A stretch of 64,000 nucleotides of DNA, taken from contig NZ_SWMS01000003.1 in NCBI RefSeq assembly GCF_005146945.1, positions 357,365 to 421,364 of the forward strand, given 5' to 3'. The stretch comes from Prauserella endophytica (lineage in GTDB: Bacteria; Actinomycetota; Actinomycetes; Mycobacteriales; Pseudonocardiaceae). The position numbers and the translations under genes were made by a program. The stretch's first letter is position 1; the number at the start of each line of letters is the position of its first letter. The notes beneath the pieces are model-generated. The model saw only the letters and a program-made list of their open reading frames with translations, did not search any database and had not been told where the DNA came from. Shown here one piece after another: positions 18,729-27,133 of this stretch.

Positions 18729-19529
18729 GTGCCGACGCCACCGCATCCCTATCTCGCCGAGCCGCGCCCCCGCGCGTTCGCACACCGGGGCTGGCATCTG
18801 GACGAAATGTCCGAAATGGAAAACTCCCTCCCCGCGTTCCAGCGTGCCGTCGCGGAAGGCTTCCGGTACGTCGAAACCGACGTCCACGCCACCTCGGACG
18901 GCGTCGTCGTGGTGCATCACGACGCGCTGCTCGACCGCACCACCGACGGCACCGGACCGATCGCACGGCAGAGCTGGCGCACCGTGAGCAGAGCGAAAGT
19001 CGGGGGCAGGGCACCGATCTCGCGCCTGGAGGACGTCCTTGAAGAGCTCCCCGGCGCGTTTTTCAACGTCGACGTCAAGGCGGCCGGCGCGGTGGAGCCG
19101 TTCGTCCGTGTGCTCGAACGACTCGACGCCTTCGACCGGGTCGCCGGGGCGTCCTTCTCCGACGCCCGACTCTCCCGGCTGCGCAAGCTCGCCGGGCCGC
19201 GGCTCATCACCTCGCTCGGCCCGCGTTCGGCCGCCATCCTCTGGGCCAACGGCTGGCTGCCGTTCCTGCGCCTCGGTTTCCTGAGCCGGGGCGCGCTCGC
19301 GCAGGTGCCGGTACGGCAGGGACGGATGACCATTGTGGACAAGGCTTTCCTGCGCTCGGCGCGGAAGGCGGGCGTCGAGGTGCACACGTGGACGATCAAC
19401 GACAAGGAGCACATGCGCTCGCTGCTGGATCTCGGCGTGGACGGCATCGTCACCGACCGCCCGGACCTCCTGCGGGAGCTGCTGATCGAGCGCGGCGCCT
19501 GGCCCTCGGTCAACGGCCACAACCCCTAG
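18729..19529 (+). CDS. Glycerophosphodiester phosphodiesterase
   Basis: The 266-residue protein carries the GDPD TIM-barrel signatures: AHRGWHLDEMSEMENSL, YVETDVHATSDGVVVVHHD and LDRTTDGTGPI, and ends with the strand VDGIVTDRPDLL. The catalytic His, Glu, Asp and His expected for metal-dependent hydrolysis of glycerophosphodiesters are present. No signal peptide is seen, so it is cytosolic. Its last 4 bp overlap the convergent Rpf-like gene. GTG start at 18729. Confidence 0.92.
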   Translation: MPTPPHPYLAEPRPRAFAHRGWHLDEMSEMENSLPAFQRAVAEGFRYVETDVHATSDGVVVVHHDALLDRTTDGTGPIARQSWRTVSRAKVGGRAPISRLEDVLEELPGAFFNVDVKAAGAVEPFVRVLERLDAFDRVAGASFSDARLSRLRKLAGPRLITSLGPRSAAILWANGWLPFLRLGFLSRGALAQVPVRQGRMTIVDKAFLRSARKAGVEVHTWTINDKEHMRSLLDLGVDGIVTDRPDLLRELLIERGAWPSVNGHNP

Positions 19530-20194
19530 CGCGGCGCCTTGCCGCTCCAGGCCGCCTTCCAGGTCTTCGGGCCGAGACGTCCCGAGTCGTTGATGCCGTT
19601 GGCGCGCTGCAGCTCGAGCACGGCCTTGCGGGTCTTCTCGTAGTAGCAGCCGGTGCCCTGGAAGCCGTAGCCGAACGCGTTCATCCGCAGCTGGAACGCG
19701 CGCAGTTCCGGCGCGCAGTCGCCGTACGCGTAGACGACGCCCGGCCAGGCCGGCTTCACCGGCTTCGCGGGCGCGGGCTTGCTGCCGCTGATGTAGGCGG
19801 AGTCGGAGTAGCTCGGCTTGACCTTGCTGCGCGCATCGCGGTCGTTGACGAGGCCAAGCATGCCGGCGCACTCCCAGGGCTGCCAGCCGCGCATCCGGTA
19901 CAGGTAAAGCGCGCGGTAGTCCTGCTCGGCGCGCGTGGCCTGGTCGGGCCTGCCCGTACCGCCGACGCTGCGCCAGGTGGGCAGGTCGAACTGGTAGGCG
20001 CCGTAGTACCCGTTGCCGGTGTTGACGGTGTAGCGGTCCGTCGACTCACACATGCGCAGCTTGGCCCACGTGTCCGGCGACGGATCTCCCGCGGCCGGCA
20101 CGCTCAGCGCCACCGGCAGGCCGAGTGCCACCCCCGCCACGAGCAGAAAGCGCACTACCAGTCGTTTCGCCGTACCCGCCCAGTGCCTGTCCAT
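19526..20194 (-). CDS. Secreted Rpf-like transglycosylase with peptidoglycan-binding domain
   Basis: The 222-residue protein has a basic N-terminus and hydrophobic stretch ending near AAGDP (signal peptide, about residues 1-36). A transglycosylase-like Rpf domain follows: DTWAKLRMCESTDRYTVNTG, with Glu50 as the predicted catalytic acid. After a Pro/Lys linker, residues 158-218 form a PG_binding_1-type domain (LQRANGINDSGRLGPKTW). It should cleave peptidoglycan at the cell surface and may aid growth or spore germination. I looked for a c-di-AMP riboswitch upstream and found no room for one. Confidence 0.88.
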   Translation of the reverse strand: MDRHWAGTAKRLVVRFLLVAGVALGLPVALSVPAAGDPSPDTWAKLRMCESTDRYTVNTGNGYYGAYQFDLPTWRSVGGTGRPDQATRAEQDYRALYLYRMRGWQPWECAGMLGLVNDRDARSKVKPSYSDSAYISGSKPAPAKPVKPAWPGVVYAYGDCAPELRAFQLRMNAFGYGFQGTGCYYEKTRKAVLELQRANGINDSGRLGPKTWKAAWSGKAPR

Positions 20195-20278
20195 GACAGC
20201 ACACTAAGCAAACCGGACAATGAGCCACAAGAGTCACACCAAAAACAACAGTATCTCATACCACAGACGGGGGATGCG

Positions 20279-20374
20279 ATGACCGACACGCCGTCGCACC
20301 GGCTTCTGCCGTGCTATGGCCAGGCAGTACTCTCCGCTCACTCGCCGACTCGCACTGCAGGGAGCACCGCATGA
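20279..20374 (+). CDS. Possible 31-residue leader peptide coupled to the UMF1 transporter
   Basis: An ATG at 20279, with GGGGG 6 nt upstream, opens a 31-codon frame beginning MTDTPSHRLLPCYG. Its TGA overlaps the ATG of the transporter by 4 bp, the arrangement used for translational coupling. There is no homology I know of, so it may be chance. Confidence 0.3.
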   Translation: MTDTPSHRLLPCYGQAVLSAHSPTRTAGSTA

Positions 20375-21795
20375 CCGTCACCCCGCAGGGCCCAGCGCCG
20401 GCCGCCGACGCCGGGGAACGCAAGCGGGAGCAGCGCGGCTGGTACTTCTACGACTGGGCGAACTCGACGTTCTACACGTCGGTCATCACGGTCTTCGGCG
20501 CGTTGTACATGAGCTCGGTGGCAGCCGACGACGCGAAGCGCGATCTCGCGCGCAACGGCCCCAACCCGTGCGTCGACGCGCAGGGCGACGAGAACAACCT
20601 TCAGAACTGCGACGTCTCGATGTTCGGCCTCGAGTTCCCGGCCGGCTCCCTGTGGGGCTACCTGCTCTCGGTGGCCACGATCATCCAGGTGCTCGTGCTG
20701 CCGATCACCGGAGCGATCGCCGACCGCAGCCAGTACAAGAAGCGCATCCTCGGCGGGTTCGCACTCCTCGGCGCGACGGCCTCGGCGCTGCTGTTCTTCG
20801 TCGCGGACGGCCGCTGGCAGCTCGGCGTCGCCCTCTACATCCTCGGCAACATCGGATACGGCGCGTCGATCGTCACCTACTACTCGTTCCTGCCCGACAT
20901 CGCCACGCCCGACGAGCGGGACGCGGTATCGGCGCGCGGCTGGGCGTTCGGCTACCTTGGTGGAGGCGTGGCGCTGGCCCTGCAGCTGGCGTTCTACCTG
21001 AGCCACGAGTCGTTCGGCATCACGCAGTCCACCGCGGTGCGGATCTGCTTCCTCAGCTCCGGCGTGTGGTGGGCGGTGTTCACGATCATCCCCCTGCGCA
21101 GGCTACGGGAGCGGCAGGCCCCGCATGGCACCGAGCGCGGCCTCGGCGTCGTACGGGCCGGCTTCAGGGAGCTGCGCGACACGATCCGGGCGGCGCGGGC
21201 GTTCCCGCTCACGCTCGCGTTCCTAGGCGCGTACCTGATCTACACCGACGGCATCTCGACCGTGGTGACGGTGTCCGCCCAGTACGGGACCGAGGAGCTG
21301 CGCTTCAGCGACGAGGTGCTCATCGCGACGATCCTGGTGATCCAGTTCGTCGCGTACTTCGGCGGTATGGCCCACGGGCTGGCCGCACGCCACTTCGGTG
21401 CCAAGAAGACGATCCTCGGCAGCCTCGTCGTCTGGATCGCCGTGATCGCGTCCGCGTACTTCGTGCAGGAGGGCCAGGCGCTGCAGTTCTACGCCGTGGC
21501 GGTGGGCATCGGGCTCGTGCTCGGCGGCACCAACGCGCTGTCGCGCTCGCTGTACAGCCAGATGATCCCCGCGGGCAAGGAGGCCCAGTACTACTCGCTC
21601 TACGAGATCGGCGAGCGCGGCACGTCGTGGCTGGGTCCGCTGCTGTTCGCCGGTGTCGGGCACGCCACGGGCTCGTTCCGGTACGCGATCATCGCGCTGG
21701 TGGTCTTCTTCGTGGTCGGGTTCGTGCTCGTGGCGCTGGTTCCTGTGAGAAGGGCCATCGCGGCGGCGGGTAACCGGGAGCCTGCCGTGCTGTAG
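20371..21795 (+). CDS. UMF1-family (Atg22-like) MFS transporter
   Basis: The 474-residue membrane protein has about 12 segments. The N-terminal signature RGWYFYDWANSTFYTSVIT is typical of the UMF1/Atg22 group. A loop with a possible disulfide (NPCVDAQ and LQNCDVS) follows the first segment. GAIADRSQYKKRI is the MFS A-like motif, and DIATPDERDAVSARGWAFGY follows. Members are thought to export amino acids or other small metabolites; the substrate is unknown here. The ATG at 20371 overlaps a possible short leader ORF. Thymidine kinase follows 27 bp downstream. Confidence 0.88.
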   Translation: MTVTPQGPAPAADAGERKREQRGWYFYDWANSTFYTSVITVFGALYMSSVAADDAKRDLARNGPNPCVDAQGDENNLQNCDVSMFGLEFPAGSLWGYLLSVATIIQVLVLPITGAIADRSQYKKRILGGFALLGATASALLFFVADGRWQLGVALYILGNIGYGASIVTYYSFLPDIATPDERDAVSARGWAFGYLGGGVALALQLAFYLSHESFGITQSTAVRICFLSSGVWWAVFTIIPLRRLRERQAPHGTERGLGVVRAGFRELRDTIRAARAFPLTLAFLGAYLIYTDGISTVVTVSAQYGTEELRFSDEVLIATILVIQFVAYFGGMAHGLAARHFGAKKTILGSLVVWIAVIASAYFVQEGQALQFYAVAVGIGLVLGGTNALSRSLYSQMIPAGKEAQYYSLYEIGERGTSWLGPLLFAGVGHATGSFRYAIIALVVFFVVGFVLVALVPVRRAIAAAGNREPAVL

Positions 21796-21822
21796 CCGCC
21801 GGGCCGGATAGGGTCGCTCGAC

Positions 21823-22593
21823 GTGACCGCCGTGGAGAACGAGAATTCCGACCCGACCGACGCGCTCTCGTCCGCCCCGGCGTGGGGTGCCCGCAGGGAG
21901 CTGCCGATCGCGGGCAAAGTGAAGTTCTGCTACGGCCCGATGGACTGCGGGAAGTCGACGCTCGCTCTTCAGATCGACCACAACCTCGCCCGGCAGGGGC
22001 GGCAGGGCCTGTTGCTGGTGCGGCACGACCGCTCCGGCGCGCCGCGGATCACCAGCCGGATCGGGATCACGCGCACTGCGGTCGAGGTCGAGTCGGACAC
22101 CGACCTGCGCGCGCTGGTGCGGGAGGCGTGGGCGAGCGGGCGGCACGTGGACTACCTCATCGTGGACGAGGCGCAGTTCCTCTCCCCCGCCCAGGTCGAG
22201 CAGCTCGGTGAGCTGGCAGACGACGCTCACGTGGACGTCTACTGCTTCGGGATCGCGACGGACTTCCGCAGCGAGCTGTTCCCCGGCGCGCGGCGGCTGT
22301 TCGAGCTGGCCGACGAGTTGCAGCCCGTGCAGGTGGAGGTGCTGTGCTGGTGCGGGCTGCCCGGCCGGTTCAACGCGCGCGTGCGGGACGGCCGGGTGGT
22401 GCGCGAGGGTGACACGGTGGTCGTGGCCGACACCGGCGGTACGGCGAGGTCCACCGCTGAGGTGAATTCGGTAACGACACGCGCGCAGGCCGAAACGGCT
22501 ACAGTCCGTTACCAGGTACTTTGTCGTCGCCACTTTCGCCGAGGCGATTTGGGGCCAACGGTGTCCCACCAGGGGCAGCTGCGGTTGACCTGA
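21823..22593 (+). CDS. tdk: Thymidine kinase (type II)
   Basis: The 256-residue protein has the P-loop GPMDCGKST at residues 38-46, LVRHDRSG, and the DEAQF Walker B. A cysteine pair, CWCG and CRRH, stands for the zinc site of type II thymidine kinases. It phosphorylates thymidine for nucleotide salvage. The P-loop usually reads GPMFSGKT/S; the change to DC is seen in some actinobacterial members. Compared with the usual 190-220 residues it carries an N-terminal extension of about 30 residues and a longer tail. GTG at 21823. Confidence 0.88.
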   Translation: MTAVENENSDPTDALSSAPAWGARRELPIAGKVKFCYGPMDCGKSTLALQIDHNLARQGRQGLLLVRHDRSGAPRITSRIGITRTAVEVESDTDLRALVREAWASGRHVDYLIVDEAQFLSPAQVEQLGELADDAHVDVYCFGIATDFRSELFPGARRLFELADELQPVQVEVLCWCGLPGRFNARVRDGRVVREGDTVVVADTGGTARSTAEVNSVTTRAQAETATVRYQVLCRRHFRRGDLGPTVSHQGQLRLT

Positions 22594-22735
22594 GTGGCTG
22601 CTACCTAGCCCAAGTGGGGGATATCCCCAAGAAGAGAGGCATTTGCGCGTCACGCGGAGACGGTGAACGTCTCCCACTAGAGAAAGCTGTTCCCGAGGGT
22701 GATGCAGCTCATCATGAGTAACGACATGGTCGGTT

Positions 22736-22762
22736 GGGAATTCAACGACCCGTAACCTCGTT
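22736..22762 (+). promoter_or_regulatory. SigR-type promoter of rbpA
   Basis: GGGAAT (22736-22741), exactly 18 bp, then GTT (22760-22762). This matches the GGGAAT-N18-GTT consensus of SigR/SigH oxidative (disulfide) stress sigma factors. It leaves a leader of about 50 nt before the rbpA ATG. In Streptomyces rbpA is a known SigR target. The rest of the 22594-22820 gap holds only a 12-bp GGGGATATCCCC palindrome at 22617-22628. Confidence 0.75.
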
Positions 22763-22820
22763 GCACAGGGTGAGCACCGCCCTGGCTCCCTGGCTGGGAG
22801 CCGACTGAAAGGACCCACTC

Positions 22821-23165
22821 ATGGCCGACCGTGTTCTCCGTGGAAGCCGGTTGGGAGCGGTCAGTTACGAAACCGACCGCAATCACGACCTCGCCCCCCG
22901 GCGCACCGTGCGTTACTCGTGCCCGAAGAACCACGAGTTCGAAGTGCCGTTCTCGGACGACGCCGAGATCCCTTCCGTGTGGGAGTGCCGCCTGCACGGC
23001 ACCGAGTCGGAGATCGTGGACGGCGGGCAGCCCGAGCCCAAGGAAACCAAGCCGCCGCGCACGCACTGGGACATGCTGCTCGAGCGACGCTCCATCCCCG
23101 AGCTCGAGGAGCTGCTCAACGAGCGGCTCGCCGAGCTGAAGGGTCGAAGGGGCACGCGCGCCTGA
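22821..23165 (+). CDS. rbpA: RNA polymerase-binding protein RbpA
   Basis: The 114-residue protein is a full match to RbpA, an actinobacteria-specific RNA polymerase accessory protein. It begins MADRVLRGSRLGAVSYETD, and the core VRYSCPKNHEFEVPFSDDAE with WECRLHG binds zinc in some members. The C-terminal helix THWDMLLERRSIPELEELL is the sigma-interaction domain that stabilises SigA holoenzyme and open complexes. A SigR-type promoter upstream agrees with its known induction by disulfide stress. A clear terminator follows. Confidence 0.97.
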   Translation: MADRVLRGSRLGAVSYETDRNHDLAPRRTVRYSCPKNHEFEVPFSDDAEIPSVWECRLHGTESEIVDGGQPEPKETKPPRTHWDMLLERRSIPELEELLNERLAELKGRRGTRA

Positions 23166-23197
23166 CGGCCACCGGCCACGCACCGCTCCCACCAACA

Positions 23198-23234
23198 GCA
23201 GAGCCCCCGCGACCTCTCGCCGCGGGGGCTCTGC
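23198..23234. terminator. Bidirectional intrinsic-type terminator
   Basis: A perfect 14-bp stem, GCAGAGCCCCCGCG (23198-23211) with its complement (23221-23234), has a 9-nt loop. It sits between the convergent ends of rbpA and ppm. There is no T-run. Confidence 0.8.
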
Positions 23235-23252
23235 CCTGTGCTGGACCCGTCG

Positions 23253-24017
23253 TCAGCGGCCGAGGAGCCTGCGCAGCTGGCCCAGCCTGCGCTGGAGGCC
23301 CCACTGGGCGACCTTGAGCGCGGCCTCCCCCATGATCGCGCCGCTCATCTTCGACTCGCCGACCTCGCGGTCGGTGAACGTGATAGGCACCTCGACCACC
23401 TCGAAGCCCTGTTGCACGGTGCGCCACGTGAGGTCGATCTGGAAGCAGTAGCCCGTCGAGGCGACCTCGTCGAGCGCGAGCTTCTCGAGCACCTCACGGC
23501 GGTACGCGCGGAAGCCGGCGGTGTTGTCATTGACGCCCATGCCGAGGGCGAGCCGGGAGTAGAGGTTGGCGCCGCGCGAGATGAACTGCCTGGACAGCGG
23601 CCAGTTGACGACCGCTCCGCCCGGCACGTACCGGGAGCCGATCACGAGGTCCGCGCCCGCGAGCGCGTCGAGGATGCGAGGCAGGTCCTCCGGCGCGTGG
23701 GAGCCGTCGGCGTCCATCTCCACCAGCGTGCGGTAGTCGCGGGCGAGTCCCCAGCGGAAGCCGGCGATGTAGGCGGCCCCGAGGCCCGCCTTCTCGGTGC
23801 GGTGCAGGACGTGAACGCGGTCGTCGGCGGCCGCGAGCTTGTCGGCGAGCTCGCCGGTGCCGTCGGGGCTGCCGTCGTCGACCACGAGCGCGTGCACCTG
23901 CGGCAGCGTCGCGTGCAGCCGCTGCAGGAGTGGCGTGAGGTTCTCCCGCTCGTTGTAGGTCGGGATGATCACCAGCACGGGGTCGATCTCCTCCCTGTGC
24001 TGCGTGCCCTCCGCCAT
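23253..24017 (-). CDS. ppm: Polyprenol monophosphomannose synthase
   Basis: The 254-residue GT2 glycosyltransferase has [23 protein letters not shown], the catalytic-site [13 protein letters not shown] and GSRYVPGG, matching actinobacterial Ppm/DPM1 proteins. It moves mannose from GDP-mannose to polyprenyl phosphate, the donor for lipomannan assembly and protein O-mannosylation. It lies 12 bp downstream of lnt on the same strand. In Mycobacterium tuberculosis these two activities are fused in one Ppm1 protein; here they are separate. Confidence 0.93.
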   Translation of the reverse strand: MAEGTQHREEIDPVLVIIPTYNERENLTPLLQRLHATLPQVHALVVDDGSPDGTGELADKLAAADDRVHVLHRTEKAGLGAAYIAGFRWGLARDYRTLVEMDADGSHAPEDLPRILDALAGADLVIGSRYVPGGAVVNWPLSRQFISRGANLYSRLALGMGVNDNTAGFRAYRREVLEKLALDEVASTGYCFQIDLTWRTVQQGFEVVEVPITFTDREVGESKMSGAIMGEAALKVAQWGLQRRLGQLRRLLGR

Positions 24018-24029
24018 GCTTCTCCCCTT

Positions 24030-25622
24030 CTATCGCGTGTGGTCCGCGCTGGCGCGGCGCGTGCGCGACCGGAGCACGAACCCGGCGACCACCGCGATGA
24101 GCGCGGCCCCGACCAGCACGTACTCGGTCGACGCACCGAGTCGATCCGACAGCGTAGTCTGCTGCCGTAATGGCACGTCGGCCACCAGTGACCCCGCGGT
24201 GAACAGACCGGTCTGCTGCGTCACGCTACCGTCCGGCTGGACGATGGCGCTGACCCCGCTGGTCGCCGCCACCACCGCGGCGCGGCCGTGCTCGACGGCA
24301 CGCACACGCGACATCGCCAGCTGCTGGTAGCTCATCTCCCCCGGGCCGTACCAGGCGTTGTTGGTGGGCACGACGAGCAACTGCGCCCCCGCCGTCGTCG
24401 CCTCCCGGGAAACGTAGTCGTAGGCCACCTCGTAGCAGATGACGGGCCCGGCCCGGGTGCCCGCGACGTCGAGTGCGCCGGGTTCGGTGCCCCAGCGCAT
24501 GTCCACCGTGTCGTCGAGGAACGGGGTGAACCAGCTCGCTATGGGGCGTAGCGGGATGTACTCGGCGAAGGGCACGAGCTCCTGCTTGACGTAGCGCTCC
24601 CCCTCGCCCTCGCCGGGCCGCCACGCGATGACGGCGTTCTCGGTCCTGCCGTCGGGCGCGCGATAGGCGCCGCCGATGAGCGCGGGCACGCCGAATTCGT
24701 CGACCATGGCGTCGAGCGCCGGATCGGGGCCGTCGACCTCGGTTGCGGTCTCTGGCCACACCACGAGGTCCGGGCGCGGCAGCTCGCCCGTCCTGATGCG
24801 CTCGGCGAGCCGCTCGCTCTCGGCCAGGTGGTTGGCGCGGATGACGTCGCGGCGGCCGAGCAGGTCGAGGCCGATGTCGGGGGCGTTGCCCTGCACGATG
24901 GCGACGGTGCGGGTGCCCGCCTCGGGGCCGGTGCCGACGGTCGGCCACACCGCCAGGCCAACGGTCACGGGCAGGATCGCGGCGAGGCCGGGAACGAGCA
25001 GGCGGCCGGGGCGCGCGCCGTGCTCGCGGATCCCCATGATGAGCCACGCGAGCCCGAATCCGGTGACCACCACGGCGAAGCCGACGAGCGGAACCCCGCC
25101 GATCGAGGCCAGGGAGAGGTAGGCGCCTTCGGGCTGGCTGAAGCCGACGCGGCCCCAGGGGAAGCCGTTGGCGGGCCAGCGGGAGCGGGCGAACTCCTGG
25201 AGCAGGAACACCATCGCGAGCCACACCGGAGCGCCGGGCAACCGGGCGGCGAACGGCATGAGCGCGCAGGCGAGGCCGATGTAGACGGCCAGCACGGTGG
25301 AGAGGCCGAGCCACGGGGCGGAGCCGAAGTCGTCGCCGAGGAAGTCCTGGATCCACAGCAGGTGCGGCAGGAAGAACGCGAGCCCGAACACGGTGCCGTA
25401 GCCGGCGCTGCCCCACATCCTCCTGCCATGGAGCACGAGCCCGAAACCCGTGAATGCGAGCGGAGCGAGCCACCACAACGGGCGCGGCGCGAAGCTGGCG
25501 AAGAGGATCAGTCCGGAAGCGACGGTCAGCGCGAGCCGGGCGAGCACCGGCAGGAGCCGACGGCTCCTCGGGACTGGCTCGTGACGCTCGGTGGAGAGGG
25601 GCGCTTCGGCCGCGGCAGTCAC
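24030..25622 (-). CDS. lnt: Apolipoprotein N-acyltransferase
   Basis: The 530-residue protein has an N-terminal block of six or seven membrane segments and a nitrilase-like periplasmic domain. The expected catalytic triad is visible: Glu in VVWPETATE (about 288), Lys in YVKQELVPFAEYIP (about 344) and Cys in VICYEVAYD (about 393). A last membrane segment closes the protein. It N-acylates the lipid-modified cysteine of lipoproteins such as the sortase encoded at 52741. It forms an operon with ppm. Confidence 0.93.
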   Translation of the reverse strand: MTAAAEAPLSTERHEPVPRSRRLLPVLARLALTVASGLILFASFAPRPLWWLAPLAFTGFGLVLHGRRMWGSAGYGTVFGLAFFLPHLLWIQDFLGDDFGSAPWLGLSTVLAVYIGLACALMPFAARLPGAPVWLAMVFLLQEFARSRWPANGFPWGRVGFSQPEGAYLSLASIGGVPLVGFAVVVTGFGLAWLIMGIREHGARPGRLLVPGLAAILPVTVGLAVWPTVGTGPEAGTRTVAIVQGNAPDIGLDLLGRRDVIRANHLAESERLAERIRTGELPRPDLVVWPETATEVDGPDPALDAMVDEFGVPALIGGAYRAPDGRTENAVIAWRPGEGEGERYVKQELVPFAEYIPLRPIASWFTPFLDDTVDMRWGTEPGALDVAGTRAGPVICYEVAYDYVSREATTAGAQLLVVPTNNAWYGPGEMSYQQLAMSRVRAVEHGRAAVVAATSGVSAIVQPDGSVTQQTGLFTAGSLVADVPLRQQTTLSDRLGASTEYVLVGAALIAVVAGFVLRSRTRRASADHTR

Positions 25623-25652
25623 CTCGACAGCGTAACGCGCGGGCAGATCACG

Positions 25653-26480
25653 TCACTGTGAGTGGGTGAATCGTTGGAGGCCGGTGACCCGGAGGAGTTC
25701 AAGAGCCGACGCCGTGCGGGTGCCGGGCGCGGCGGAGTAGACGAGCACGAACTGGTCGTCCTCCGGGACCGAGAGTATGTCGCAGTCGAGGGTGAGCGTG
25801 CCGAGTTCGTGGTGCTGGACGGTCACGCTGCCGGAGCGCAGGCGTCCGGAGCGGGCGGCCCGCCAGAGCCGGTCGAACGTGGCGCTGCCGGTGCGCAGCT
25901 CGGTGACGAGGCGGGCGAGGTCGGGGTCGCCGGGGTACCGGGCGTGGGCGGTGCGCAGGCAGCCGACGCAGTCGGCGGCCGACTCGGCGTCCGGGTTCGG
26001 GGTAGGACCGAGGAACCGCTGCCAGATGAGGTTGCGCCGGGCGGGCGGCCATTCGGAGAGGTCCCCGAGCAGCGCGGCGGCGAGCGGGTTCCAGGCGAGT
26101 ACGTCGGACTTGGCCGACAGCACGAGGGCGGGCAGGTCCGACATGCGGTCGAGCAGCCGCAGCACGCTGGGCCGGACCAGCATCGGAACGCGGCCGTCCT
26201 GCGGCGGAGCGGCGCCGCCGAGCCGGAACAGCGTGTCGCGGTCGTCGTCGGACAGCCGCAGGGCCCTGGCGAGCGCGGTGAGCACCTGCACCGAGGGCCG
26301 GGGGCCTCTGCCCTGTTCGAGCCGGGTCACGTAGTCGACGCCGAGTCCGGCGAGCTGGGCGACCTCCTCGCGGCGCAGCCCGGGCACCTGCCTGCGGGTG
26401 CCCGCCGGCAGGCCGACATCGGCGGGCTTGACCCGCGCCCGCGCGGTCCGCAGCACGGCGGCCAATTCGGCTCTGTCCAC
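25653..26480 (-). CDS. XRE-family regulator with MmyB-like ligand-binding domain
   Basis: The 275-residue protein has an N-terminal helix-turn-helix (RRQVPGLRREEVAQLAGLGV, then YVTRLEQGRGPRPS). Its C-terminal MmyB-like domain has SDVLAWNPLAAALLGD, NLIWQRFLGP and QHHELGTLTLDCD. MmyB domains bind fatty acids or similar ligands, and the genes usually sit beside dehydrogenases they control; none is adjacent here. GTG at 26480 gives the standard VDRAELAAVLRTAR start. The divergent gap to 26726 holds copy 2 of the palindrome family. Confidence 0.88.
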   Translation of the reverse strand: MDRAELAAVLRTARARVKPADVGLPAGTRRQVPGLRREEVAQLAGLGVDYVTRLEQGRGPRPSVQVLTALARALRLSDDDRDTLFRLGGAAPPQDGRVPMLVRPSVLRLLDRMSDLPALVLSAKSDVLAWNPLAAALLGDLSEWPPARRNLIWQRFLGPTPNPDAESAADCVGCLRTAHARYPGDPDLARLVTELRTGSATFDRLWRAARSGRLRSGSVTVQHHELGTLTLDCDILSVPEDDQFVLVYSAAPGTRTASALELLRVTGLQRFTHSQ

Positions 26481-26599
26481 GACCCCATCATGCCGGGCGG
26501 CACAGGGTTCGGGGTGGTACTCGCAGACCCATGCCGGAGAGGTCCTGGTGCGCGGCGGCGAGCTCGGCGACGCTGGGGCACGAAGCATTCCGACCGACC

Positions 26600-26652
26600 G
26601 CAGTGAAGGCCACCATCACTGCGTTGAACGCAGTGATGGTGGCCTTCACTGC
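26600..26652. repeat. 53-bp perfect palindrome, copy 2 of the three-member family
   Basis: Arms 26600-26625 and 26627-26652 are perfect 26-bp complements around a single G. The shared frame AAGGCCACC, GCGTT-G-AACGC, GGTGGCCTT is kept. The six variable bases are ATCACT with their exact complement. Outer flanks read GCAGTG/CACTGC. Unlike the other copies it lies between divergent genes, so it is not a simple terminator. Confidence 0.85.
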
Positions 26653-26725
26653 AGTTGCTGTACGGGCTGCCCGGCGTCGCTGGCGGCGGTGGACATGAGC
26701 ACTGTTTCGAAAGAGGGGACCTTTC

Positions 26726-27133
26726 GTGGTGACCAGCAAGGGAGACACCGTCCTGTCGCTCGGGATGCATCCGAGCGCGATCGACTTCAGCCGCTACCCC
26801 GAGATCACGGAGGAGATGCTGATGGCCCGCATCGAGGCCGGTGAGGCGGCTCTGCGCGAGGCCGGGTTCGACATCGTGCCGTGCCGCCTCACCTCCGACG
26901 ACGCGGACGACGCGGAGAAGAAGATCCGCGAGGCCGTCGCCGCGCGGCCGGTGCAGGTGGTGGTGATCGGCGCCGGGCTGCGGATGGCCGAGGAGTACAC
27001 CCTGCTGTTCGAGCGCGTCGTGAATCTGCTGGTGCAGCTCGTGCCCGGGATCAGGTTCTGCTTCAACACCTCACCGGAGACGACCATCGACGCGTTGCGC
27101 CGGTGGGCTCGGCCCGCCTACGGGCGCTCGTAG
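26726..27133 (+). CDS. Conserved actinobacterial hypothetical protein
   Basis: The 135-residue protein is not assigned to a named family. It alternates predicted strands and helices in a Rossmann-like order: AGFDIVPCRLTSDD, PVQVVVIGAGLRMAEEYTLL, LVPGIRFCFNTSPE. It has no membrane segment or metal motif. A nucleotide-binding or stress role would be a guess. Two adjacent GTG codons (26726, 26729) could start it, with AGAGGGG upstream. Its 3' end overlaps the convergent amidohydrolase gene by 16 bp. Confidence 0.6.
   Translation: MVTSKGDTVLSLGMHPSAIDFSRYPEITEEMLMARIEAGEAALREAGFDIVPCRLTSDDADDAEKKIREAVAARPVQVVVIGAGLRMAEEYTLLFERVVNLLVQLVPGIRFCFNTSPETTIDALRRWARPAYGRS

Noticed and set aside
20195..20370. 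Possible c-di-AMP (ydaO-type) riboswitch upstream of the Rpf-like gene
   Set aside because: The gap is 176 bp and shared by divergent genes. I see none of the conserved stem-loop blocks such a riboswitch needs.
21223..22818. Minus-strand frame opposite the transporter and thymidine kinase genes
   Set aside because: No motif is found, and both plus-strand genes are well supported.
26488..26748. Small ORFs reading through the 26600 palindrome (KATITAFNAVMVAFTA-like peptide)
   Set aside because: The peptide arises from translating the palindrome and recurs in altered form at each copy. The DNA symmetry, not the peptide, is what is conserved.
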